Origin: Candidatus Parvarchaeota archaeon | Lineage (GTDB): Archaea > Micrarchaeota > Micrarchaeia > Anstonellales > VGKX01 | NCBI GenBank assembly: GCA_016866895.1 | Contig: VGKX01000007.1 | Span: 1-17,219 of the forward strand | Length of the DNA: 17,219 nucleotides | Direction: 5' to 3' | In this document: positions 1-5,510 of the stretch, piece after piece | How positions within the stretch are numbered: the stretch's first letter is position 1 | How the letters are laid out: each line of letters begins with the position of its first letter | The notes under the pieces: model-generated | Seen by the model: the letters and a program-made list of their open reading frames with translations, nothing else | Database searches by the model: none | Told to the model about the DNA's origin: nothing | Position numbers and translations under genes: made by a program

Positions 1-297
1 AATGAAAACGTTTTTCCCGCTTTCATTTTTTGTAAGTAGCTTCATCATCCTAAAGCCAAAATCATTATGGGCTGCAACCAGCTTTTCCATTTGGCCTTGC
101 GGCAGGTTCTTTATTTTCACTGGCTCAACGCCCTGTGAATAATTTGCATCAGTCAAATTCGTATTAGTTGTATTGTTTTTCATTTGCGCAGGCAGGTTGC
201 TTGTGCAACCAAAGACAAGCAGTAAGGCAAAGCAAGCCAATATTGCAAGAAAACCAAGCTTTGTTCCGCTCTTTTGGCGATTACCCGCGTTTCCCAT
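1..297 (-). CDS. Serpin-family protease inhibitor, lipoprotein (N-terminal part only)
   Basis: The reading frame starts at ATG 297 on the minus strand and is open to the left edge, giving 99 residues; the rest lies outside the window. Residues 1-30 are a signal peptide (basic start, hydrophobic 14-29) ending in a lipobox, LVFG before Cys31, so the protein is probably lipid-anchored outside the membrane. An Asn/Thr-rich linker (about 38-60) follows. Then comes AAHNDFGFRMMKLL...NVFI (about 75-99), which matches the serpin helix A start, where the family usually reads N-[ND]-F-[AG] ... KN[VI]F-SPLS. Serpins are suicide inhibitors of serine or cysteine peptidases. The reactive-centre loop lies in the missing C-terminal part, so the target cannot be judged. 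The gene lies 152 bp downstream of the deaminase gene on the same strand but has its own TATA-like box. The family call rests on about 25 residues; I am fairly confident of it. Confidence 0.8.
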   Translation of the reverse strand, partial: MGNAGNRQKSGTKLGFLAILACFALLLVFGCTSNLPAQMKNNTTNTNLTDANYSQGVEPVKIKNLPQGQMEKLVAAHNDFGFRMMKLLTKNESGKNVFI

Positions 298-300
298 AGT

Positions 301-336
301 ATCACTCTATATTGATTGTTTTTTGCACTTATTAAA
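301..336 (-). promoter_or_regulatory. Promoter and ribosome site of the serpin gene
   Basis: On the minus strand an AT-rich box TTTAATAA (336-329) lies about 35 bp before the ATG at 297, and GAGTGAT (307-301), close to the archaeal GAGGTGAT consensus, lies 3 bp before it. This is consistent with a short leader of about 10 nt. The box is a weak match, so it is only a candidate. Confidence 0.4.
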
Positions 337-449
337 TGAGAGTTTTTTGTGCGGTGGCCACTCCCATCTTCCGCCCAATCCTTCACTGTTGCATCAGTTC
401 CCAGCCGTGTTCCTGTCTGTACCTTCAGCAGCCAGTCCTGCCAACCAAC

Positions 450-1769
450 TCACTGTTGCAACAGCCCCAGCCTCTCAAGCTCCTTTTGCGCATTTTCAAT
501 TTCCTTCTCCTCGTCAACTGCGAGGAGCTTTCCGTTTTCCATCACAAGCCTTCCGCCAATAATGCTGTCACACACATTTCCTGCATGGCCTGCATAAACA
601 ATATTTGAAACAATGCTGCTTTGCGGACTCATGTTTGCGGCCTTTGCATCAATTGTAATCAAGTCAGCCAGACCTCCAGACTCCAGCCTACCGCTGTCCA
701 GCCCAAGGGCCCTGTAGCCTCCCTCAGTTGCATATAAAAGCGCATCGCCGGCCCTGACAAGTGTCGGGTCCCATCTTGAGTTGTTGACAAGCAGTGCCAG
801 GAACTTCATTGACTCAAACATGGAAAGCGAGTTGTTGCTTGCAGCCCCGTCAGTGCCAAGGCAAACGTTCAGGCCTGCCTGTTTCATTTCAGGCACTGCC
901 GGAACTCCGCCAGATGCAAGCTTCATGTTTGACACTGGATTCAGGCAAGCACTAGCGCCTGATTTTCCAAGCAACTTTATCTCACGCAAGGTTAGCCAGC
1001 AGCAGTGCGCGGCAATCACGTTTTTCCCAAGAAAACCAATCATGTCAAGGTATTCCGCAGGCCTCAAACCCTTTGCAAATTTTTTGTTTTTCCAGGTTTT
1101 CTCAAGGCACTCAAAAACTTCCTTTCTTGTCTCTGACAAATGGATATGAAGCCTGACTCCATATTTTTCTGCAAGTTCCTTTGCTGCAACCAGCAATTCT
1201 TCAGAGCATGTGTAAACCGAATGGGGGGCAACACTTGCCTTAATTAGGCCGCCTGTCGCCCCCTGCGCCTTTTTTATCAGGTCTTGTGCAACCCCAAGCT
1301 CGCTTTTCCTTTTTTTCTCATCATTCAGGTCAATCATTCCATAGCCAAGCACTGCCCTCATGCCTGAGTCCTTGGCAGCGTCCATGACTGCATCCATGCC
1401 AAAATACATGTCGTTGAAAACAGTTGTGCCGTTTTTTATCATTTCAATGCAGGCAAGCATTGAGCCTGCATAAATCGCGGCGCTGTCAAGCTTTTTTTCC
1501 GCAGGCCAGATTTTTTCAGCCAGCCATTGCTCGGTCCGCAACTCGTCAGATATCCCCCTAAGCAGGCTCATGGCGGCATGAGTGTGACAGTTTGCAAACC
1601 CCCTAAGCAGAATCTTACCGGTTGCATCCAGCTTTTCGCACCCCGTTCCGCCAACCAGGCTTCCGGAGCTTGCAACTCTTGAAATCAGCCCTTCGCGTAT
1701 AAGCACGTCCTTTTTTTCAGTCCTGCCACCAGTCCCAGGCACGCTTGCGTTTTTTATCAAAATGTCCAT
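450..1769 (-). CDS. dadD: 5'-deoxyadenosine / S-adenosylhomocysteine / methylthioadenosine deaminase
   Basis: This is a metal-dependent amidohydrolase of 439 residues, normal for the MTA/SAH deaminase group that includes methanogen DadD. It hydrolyses the adenine amino group of 5'-deoxyadenosine, SAH or MTA to the inosine forms. These are by-products of radical-SAM enzymes, methyltransferases and polyamine synthesis, so the role is salvage in the cytoplasm. Numbered from ATG 1769, the visible residues are HTH (His62, His64), the family-typical WLAEKIWPAEKKL segment (about 82-94), His183 in APHSVYTCSE, HIHLSE (His208, His210, Glu213), His255 in AAHC, and Asp307 in GTDGAASNN. All metal and catalytic positions are therefore present. 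The frame could begin at TTG 1778, but ATG 1769 matches where the beta-sandwich (MDILIKNA) starts and is preferred. It is transcribed divergently from the OB-fold gene. Which adenosine compound is preferred cannot be read from the sequence. Confidence 0.9.
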   Translation of the reverse strand: MDILIKNASVPGTGGRTEKKDVLIREGLISRVASSGSLVGGTGCEKLDATGKILLRGFANCHTHAAMSLLRGISDELRTEQWLAEKIWPAEKKLDSAAIYAGSMLACIEMIKNGTTVFNDMYFGMDAVMDAAKDSGMRAVLGYGMIDLNDEKKRKSELGVAQDLIKKAQGATGGLIKASVAPHSVYTCSEELLVAAKELAEKYGVRLHIHLSETRKEVFECLEKTWKNKKFAKGLRPAEYLDMIGFLGKNVIAAHCCWLTLREIKLLGKSGASACLNPVSNMKLASGGVPAVPEMKQAGLNVCLGTDGAASNNSLSMFESMKFLALLVNNSRWDPTLVRAGDALLYATEGGYRALGLDSGRLESGGLADLITIDAKAANMSPQSSIVSNIVYAGHAGNVCDSIIGGRLVMENGKLLAVDEEKEIENAQKELERLGLLQQ

Positions 1770-1798
1770 AGAAACCAAGGCTTGTATTCCCAGCCATT

Positions 1799-1807
1799 GT
1801 TTTTAAT
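1799..1807. promoter_or_regulatory. AT-rich element in the divergent promoter region
   Basis: The tract TTTTTAAT lies between the deaminase gene and the OB-fold gene. On the minus strand it reads ATTAAAAA about 34 bp before ATG 1769. On the plus strand it sits about 26 bp before a GTG at 1830, which would suit a leaderless start there. It may serve one or both genes; the space between the two coding regions is under 65 bp. Confidence 0.35.
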
Positions 1808-2234
1808 GTTTCACGGGCCAAGCATAATCGTGGAAAATGAAGCAAAGCCCTCCATGCTTGAAGCCATTTTCAAATCCCCAAAGGCGCAGGATGACACAAC
1901 TGTTGCCCTTGCGGCTGCAGCCTGCCTCATCTCAATCATCCTGCTCTATTTTTTCCTTACTGTATTCGACCCACCGTCCATCTCAGTCAAAGAGGCGCAG
2001 GCCCTAAAGGAGGGGGCCAAAGTATCGCTTCTTGCAAAAGTATCCAAAGTCAGCACAGACCGCTACGGCTCCAAAACCGGGGAGCTTTGCGACTCAAGCG
2101 GCTGCATGAAAGCCGGCTTTTCCAGGGTGCAAAATCCGGAACTCTACTCGCTTGACTGGCCTGTGAAGGTATCTGGCACGGTTGACTTGGTCGGCTTTGA
2201 GAAAAGGCTTGTGGTGCAGGAGATGGAAATTTAG
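1806..2234 (+). CDS. Single-pass membrane protein with predicted OB-fold domain
   Basis: The protein has 142 residues if started at ATG 1806. In-frame alternatives are TTG 1782, GTG 1830 (a leaderless start 26 bp after an AT box) and ATG 1854. A short polar N-terminus is followed by one strong membrane helix at about 32-54. The tail (about 58-142) is beta-rich, with repeated short strands such as GAKVSLLAKVSKV, WPVKVSGTVDLV and KRLVVQEMEI. The V-x-G-x-V pattern resembles small OB-fold (tRNA_anti-like) domains. Two cysteines in CDSSGC could be a disulfide or metal site. By orientation of the helix the OB-like part is probably exposed on one membrane face; which face is not clear. No function is recognised. 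The OB-fold call is by pattern only. Confidence 0.6.
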   Translation: MFHGPSIIVENEAKPSMLEAIFKSPKAQDDTTVALAAAACLISIILLYFFLTVFDPPSISVKEAQALKEGAKVSLLAKVSKVSTDRYGSKTGELCDSSGCMKAGFSRVQNPELYSLDWPVKVSGTVDLVGFEKRLVVQEMEI

Positions 2235-2343
2235 GTTTTCTGGCATAATCCAGCGTGTAGAGCCGACTTATATCTACAAAATCGACCAATTTCGGGACAT
2301 CCCAGTCGAGTTTCCGGAACTGAACAAATCATTTGAAGCATGA
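2233..2343 (+). pseudogene. Possible remnant of a protein C-terminus
   Basis: Just after the OB-fold gene, in a different frame, 36 codons run open to TGA 2341. They encode a protein-like stretch, including VEPTYIYKIDQFRDIPVEFP, with a natural-looking mix of residues. No start codon with a ribosome site precedes it. It could be the tail of a decayed or frameshifted gene, or chance. No family is recognised. Confidence 0.25.
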
Positions 2344-2383
2344 ATGACTTTTGTGCCTGTTCTCACAGTTAGAAGTCCAATAG

Positions 2384-2394
2384 TTTTATATATA
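2384..2394 (+). promoter_or_regulatory. TATA box of the toxin-antitoxin operon
   Basis: TTTTATATATA is the clearest archaeal TATA box in the window. Transcription should begin about 25 bp downstream, near 2415, leaving a leader of about 20 nt. That leader contains the ribosome site GAGGTGA (2423-2429), 6 bp before ATG 2436. Confidence 0.75.
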
Positions 2395-2407
2395 CAATTT
2401 CTGTATA
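2391..2407. promoter_or_regulatory. Operator candidate: perfect inverted repeat
   Basis: TATACA (2391-2396) and TGTATA (2402-2407) form a perfect 6+6 bp inverted repeat with a 5-bp spacer, overlapping the 3' end of the TATA box. Ribbon-helix-helix antitoxins bind such short palindromes as dimers, so this is the likely site of autorepression by the antitoxin encoded just downstream. The palindrome is seen directly; the binding is inferred. Confidence 0.55.
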
Positions 2408-2435
2408 ATAACGTAACAAATCGAGGTGAGCACAC

Positions 2436-2681
2436 ATGAAATCCACAATGCTTCAATACGAGGGCAGCGTAGAGCTTGCAGTCGAAAGGCTTTTGCAGCT
2501 TGGCGTTTTCAAGTCAAAGGCAGACATATTCAGGCTTGGGGCGCTTGAATTGGCATCCAAATACGGCCTTGTCAAATCAAAGGAGGATGTAATAGAGGAA
2601 ATGATGCTCAAAGATGCGCAGGGGGCACTGCACAAGCTGAAAAGCGGCAAGGCAAGGCTGCATAAAATTTCAAGTATCTGA
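2436..2681 (+). CDS. Antitoxin, ribbon-helix-helix type
   Basis: The protein has 81 residues. The N-terminal part (about 3-45) fits a ribbon-helix-helix DNA-binding fold: a short beta strand (TMLQYEG), a helix (SVELAVERLLQLG), a turn (VFKS) and a second helix (KADIFRLGALELASKYG). The charged C-terminal tail (about 47-81) would be the part that wraps and blocks the toxin. It is the first gene of a pair with the RelE-like gene 57 bp downstream, the usual antitoxin-first order, and it has a strong promoter with an overlapping palindrome. It probably neutralises the toxin and represses its own operon. The exact antitoxin subfamily is not recognised. Confidence 0.75.
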   Translation: MKSTMLQYEGSVELAVERLLQLGVFKSKADIFRLGALELASKYGLVKSKEDVIEEMMLKDAQGALHKLKSGKARLHKISSI

Positions 2682-2738
2682 GGCCTCAATAGTTTCAAAT
2701 GTTTGTTCAAACCTTGAAAAGTTCGAAAAAGTGATCGC

Positions 2739-3023
2739 ATGCCTTATACTGAAGGAAAATTCGAAGTTCTGCTTACTGATGAGGCACTTGCCACACTCAA
2801 CAAGCTAGACAAATCTGTGCGCGAAAGGGTGAAAAAAAAGCTTGAGGCCCTAAGCCATCTGCGACCATCCAGGACACTCAAAAAACATGGCGACATCTGG
2901 GTCTTGGAGATAGGCGATTACAGGGCCTTGTACCTTATTGACAATAAATCAAGAACCAAAACCGTCTTTTTTATTGCTGACCACAAGGAATATGAGAAAA
3001 GGTATCTGCTGATGTTCAAATAA
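2739..3023 (+). CDS. RelE/ParE-family toxin
   Basis: The protein has 94 residues, the usual size for the RelE/ParE fold. It shows the family layout: a first strand (FEVLLTDEA), two helices rich in Lys and Arg (ALATLNKLDKSVRERVKKKL), LRPSRTLKKHGDIWVLEIGDYRALYLI in the middle, and a last strand with DHKEYEKRY. Arg62 in GDYRALY and the basic/aromatic cluster His82, Lys83, Tyr85, Arg88 lie where RelE toxins keep residues for ribosome-dependent mRNA cleavage. RelE-like mRNA cleavage is therefore more likely than gyrase poisoning, but this is inference. GTGATC just before ATG 2739 is a plausible ribosome site. The partner antitoxin is upstream and the TctA gene follows 14 bp later. Confidence 0.85.
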   Translation: MPYTEGKFEVLLTDEALATLNKLDKSVRERVKKKLEALSHLRPSRTLKKHGDIWVLEIGDYRALYLIDNKSRTKTVFFIADHKEYEKRYLLMFK

Positions 3024-3037
3024 GAAAAGGTGGCTAA

Positions 3038-4324
3038 TTGTTCCCCCTGCTTCTTGCAATTTTCCTTGGCATCCTCCTCGGCGTTGTGTCGGGCCTAATC
3101 CCCGGCATCCACTCAAACACAATAGCATCAGTCGCCTCAAGCCTTGCCTCATCTGGCATTGCAACAGAGCCTATCATCATCTCAATTTTCATAATCTCGG
3201 TGCTTGCGGCCCACAATGCCTTTGAATTTGTGCCTGCGATATTTTTCGGGATTCCAGATGAAAACTCTCTTGTCCTGCCGCTTCCAGGGCAGCGGCTGGC
3301 ACTGGAAGGCAGAGGGCTTGAGGCCCTGCGAATCTGCGCCTTTTCGCTTCTCTTATCCACAATAATATCGGCAATCCTATCCCCCCTTGCCCTAGCTGCC
3401 ATGCCTGTCATGTACGGCGCAATCAAGCCTGTTCTTGCCCCGGCAATAATTCTTGGCCTTCTCTTCCTTCTTGCAACCCATGCAAGGGCAGCCAGGCTTG
3501 AGGCACAGGCATTTGGCGGCTGGCTTTCCACCAAAAGCGCCGCCTTCAGCCTTGCACTATTTGACTTTCGCATCTTTTTCCTCTGTGCCGCCGCCCTTAT
3601 TATTTCCGGGTTCTTTGGGTTTGTTGCTCTAAATTTTGCAAGCATGCCAGACCCTCTTTTTGCGATGTTTGCCGGCCTGTTTGCCCCAGGCTGGCTTTTT
3701 TTCAGCAATAGCAACATAAAACCAGGCAAGGCACACAATGAAGGCGGGCTTGTGCAGCCAGGCCTTTTGAAATACGTCCTTATCGGTGTCATGCTTGGTT
3801 TTTTTGCAGACCTGTTCCCCGGCCTCTCCTCGCCTGCGATGATTGCAGGTTTTGCAATACCTTTTCTCGCGCTTGTGGAAGCCGAGGGCTTTCTTGCCTT
3901 GATTGGCTCAATTGTCGGCAGCCACACGGTCTTTGCCTTTGCCTCGGCTGCGGCAATAGGGAAGGGCAGGATTGGGGCGCTTGAGGTTGCACGGGGCATT
4001 GTGTTCAATGACCCAAGCGCAATCCCGGTGCTTGCCGCGGCATATGTTGCAGCTTTGTGCATCAGCATTGTTGTGCTTGTGAAGCTTTCCGGAAAAATAG
4101 CGAATCTTGCAGGAAACGAGGCTTTGGAAAAGAAGGGGACAAAGCTTGCAATAATTTCAATCCTTGCGATTTCCATTGCTATCATTAATGGCCTTCCCGG
4201 CATTGCAGTGTTTTTAGTTGCAATGCTTGTTGGCTGCCTGCCATTTGCTTTTGGGGTGTCAAGAGTATGGCTTATGGGCAGCCTTCTTGTCCCAACCCTG
4301 GCGTATCTGCTAAGGCTAGCATAA
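3038..4324 (+). CDS. TctA-family integral membrane protein
   Basis: The protein has 428 residues with about ten or more hydrophobic segments spread over its whole length. It shows the duplicated motif of the TctA (DUF112) family: G-x-x-x-G-L-I-P-G-I-H near residues 15-25 (Pro22, Gly23) and again D-L-F-P-G-L-S-S near 258-266 (Pro261, Gly262). This marks two related halves. In bacteria TctA is the large membrane subunit of tripartite tricarboxylate transporters, working with TctB and a periplasmic TctC. Neither partner is visible here, as is usual for archaeal members, whose substrate is unknown to me. The start is TTG 3038, with GGTGG (3029-3033) 4 bp upstream. It follows the toxin gene closely and may share its transcript. 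Confidence 0.85.
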   Translation: MFPLLLAIFLGILLGVVSGLIPGIHSNTIASVASSLASSGIATEPIIISIFIISVLAAHNAFEFVPAIFFGIPDENSLVLPLPGQRLALEGRGLEALRICAFSLLLSTIISAILSPLALAAMPVMYGAIKPVLAPAIILGLLFLLATHARAARLEAQAFGGWLSTKSAAFSLALFDFRIFFLCAAALIISGFFGFVALNFASMPDPLFAMFAGLFAPGWLFFSNSNIKPGKAHNEGGLVQPGLLKYVLIGVMLGFFADLFPGLSSPAMIAGFAIPFLALVEAEGFLALIGSIVGSHTVFAFASAAAIGKGRIGALEVARGIVFNDPSAIPVLAAAYVAALCISIVVLVKLSGKIANLAGNEALEKKGTKLAIISILAISIAIINGLPGIAVFLVAMLVGCLPFAFGVSRVWLMGSLLVPTLAYLLRLA

Positions 4325-4392
4325 ACTGCAGACGGTTCAAATCTGCTTTGTGTTAAACCACGTTTTCAATTTCTGCCAAATACCGCAACAAT

Positions 4393-4400
4393 TTTATATT
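4393..4400 (+). promoter_or_regulatory. TATA box giving a leaderless start at 4421
   Basis: TTTATATT is centred about 24-25 bp before ATG 4421, and no ribosome site lies between. The transcript should therefore begin at or very near the start codon (leaderless mRNA, common in archaea). Confidence 0.6.
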
Positions 4401-4420
4401 GTGCCACTAAATCTAACACC

Positions 4421-5026
4421 ATGAAGGCACATCACGTCGTCATCCTGCTTGTTTTGCTTGCCGCAATACTCGTAGTGGCATTTCCCAAAGGGCCTGTCCA
4501 GGTAAGCGAGAGCGATGCAAAAAATTTCGTGCTTGAGGATGCCAGGACAAAATACCCCAAGGCAGACGATATTGAAATACTGTCAATAGTCCAAAACTCA
4601 ACAACGCAGCAGGGGGCAAAATCCTACAACATTAAGGCCTCTGTAGTGATTGGGGCGAAAAGCGTCTGCCCTGAAAGGTACCACTTTTACTATGATTACC
4701 CAAGCTCTAACTTTGTGACCTGGAAGGAGACCATTGTCAAAAACTGCAAGGTGTGCTCCGCATCCTCAAAATGCCCCATCGCATTTCCAGAAGAGGCCAT
4801 CATCGCCTCGCATACGTTTGATGGCATGAAGCGCATTGCCGACTTTATCAAGGACTACCCTGACGCAAAACCAGCTGCAAAATACTATGAGTCATATGCG
4901 CAGTATCAAAATGTCTGGCTTGTCAGGTGGGCTTCCGACTCGTCGCCTGTTGACATGATTGGAATCATTTCAAACAAAGGTGCTGCAGTTGACGTAATAA
5001 GCGAGGAGAAACAGGCTGCGCAGTAA
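4421..5026 (+). CDS. Membrane-anchored extracytoplasmic protein, PepSY-like features, unknown function
   Basis: The protein has 201 residues. Residues 5-21 form a single hydrophobic helix (signal anchor); the rest should lie outside the membrane. A segment at about 31-58 (SDAKNFVLEDARTKYPKADD...) and the end segment around NVWLVRWASDSSPVDMIGII resemble the helix-then-strands layout of PepSY domains, but no firm match can be made by eye. Four cysteines are present: Cys83, and Cys109, Cys112, Cys118 in a KNCKVC...SKC cluster. They could form disulfides or hold a metal. The cluster has no CXXCH haem site. It has its own leaderless promoter and stands alone. Function unknown. Confidence 0.75.
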   Translation: MKAHHVVILLVLLAAILVVAFPKGPVQVSESDAKNFVLEDARTKYPKADDIEILSIVQNSTTQQGAKSYNIKASVVIGAKSVCPERYHFYYDYPSSNFVTWKETIVKNCKVCSASSKCPIAFPEEAIIASHTFDGMKRIADFIKDYPDAKPAAKYYESYAQYQNVWLVRWASDSSPVDMIGIISNKGAAVDVISEEKQAAQ

Positions 5027-5052
5027 AGCAATGGGCGCCATCTCCAAGCACC

Positions 5053-5057
5053 TTTTT
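5053..5057 (+). terminator. T-run after the anchored-protein gene
   Basis: A run of five T lies 27 bp after the stop codon at 5026. Archaeal transcription often ends at such runs without a hairpin. The run is short, so this is a weak candidate. Confidence 0.25.
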
Positions 5058-5117
5058 CGCATTCTGGATAATACTGCCTTTTACTCGATGGCTGGTTCTT
5101 TCACCTAAACTCAAATC

Positions 5118-5461
5118 ATCTTTCGCTGAAAGATCGCGGGTGCGCAAGCATGAGCCTTCGGGTCATTTGGAAAACGCTATTAAACTCCGACCTCCAGGCC
5201 GAGGAGTGGGGGAATGGCGATGGAAACCGCCACTTTTGGGTGGCTCGAAGCTCCAGTGCAACTCATGGTTGCAAGACTTCAGAAAGGTACTATGCGAGCT
5301 TGCGTAATGGGGGTTTTGAAAGGGGGTCAGCAGCCCACCTGTTGAAGTTCTTTTGCTGGTTTCAATTAAAGGGTTGAAGACCTCAAGGGAGCATGGTAGT
5401 GCACTGTTCCCTTATGGTATCACTGGAAAACACCTCAAGTCAGGCTTTTAATCATCTTTTT
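5118..5461 (+). ncRNA. Candidate structured RNA of unknown class in a 484-bp gene-free stretch
   Basis: Between the stop at 5026 and uvrB at 5511 there is no convincing protein gene. The one 75-codon frame (5150-5377) has an unnatural composition. Hairpins seen by eye: 5118-5124 with 5128-5134 (perfect, 7 bp), 5215-5219 with 5228-5232, 5257-5262 with 5268-5273 (perfect TGCAAC/GTTGCA), 5291-5296 with 5301-5306 (with G-U pairs), and 5385-5390 with 5408-5413 (AAGGGA/TCCCTT). TTGAAG at 5342 and at 5374 can each pair with TTTCAA at 5360-5365, giving two exclusive folds. A TATA-like CTATTAAA (5178-5185) and a T-run at 5457-5461 could bound a transcript of about 250 nt, in which case the first hairpin is outside it. 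Hallmarks of SRP RNA (GGAAGG...AGCAGC) and RNase P RNA (GAGGAAAGUCC) were sought and not found. Strand is assumed plus. Confidence 0.45.
5457..5461 (+). terminator. T-run at the end of the candidate RNA
   Basis: Five T in a row inside ATCATCTTTTTCC, following the last hairpin of the candidate RNA and 50 bp before uvrB. It is a possible archaeal terminator, but short. Confidence 0.3.
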
Positions 5462-5498
5462 CCAAATTCAAAAGTCCTTCCAAACAGGCAATTCTATC

Positions 5499-5503
5499 AG
5501 GTG
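5499..5503 (+). promoter_or_regulatory. Ribosome binding site of uvrB
   Basis: AGGTG lies 7 bp before ATG 5511. It fixes this ATG as the start, in agreement with the N-terminus of known UvrB proteins, which begin shortly before the YKPTGDQPQAI motif. Confidence 0.65.
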
Positions 5504-5510
5504 CTCTGAC

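Noticed and set aside
338..449. tRNA or terminator in the gap between the deaminase and serpin genes
   Set aside because: No cloverleaf, no T-loop GTTCGA-type sequence and no T-run in the direction of transcription; nothing found.
3034..4203. Long open frame of 389 codons on the minus strand opposite the TctA gene
   Set aside because: Its product is rich in Ala, Arg, Pro, Ile and Ser with no motif, as expected from the complement of a membrane-protein gene with biased codons. The plus strand has clear family motifs.
5150..5377. 75-codon frame on the plus strand between the anchored-protein gene and uvrB
   Set aside because: Unnatural composition (many Arg, Trp, Cys, Ser), no ribosome site, and it crosses several strong hairpins; more likely part of a non-coding RNA.
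5118..5461. SRP RNA or RNase P RNA as identity of the structured region
   Set aside because: The GGAAGG...AGCAGC loop of SRP RNA and the GAGGAAAGUCC element of RNase P RNA are not found on either strand. A divergent form cannot be ruled out, so the class is left open.
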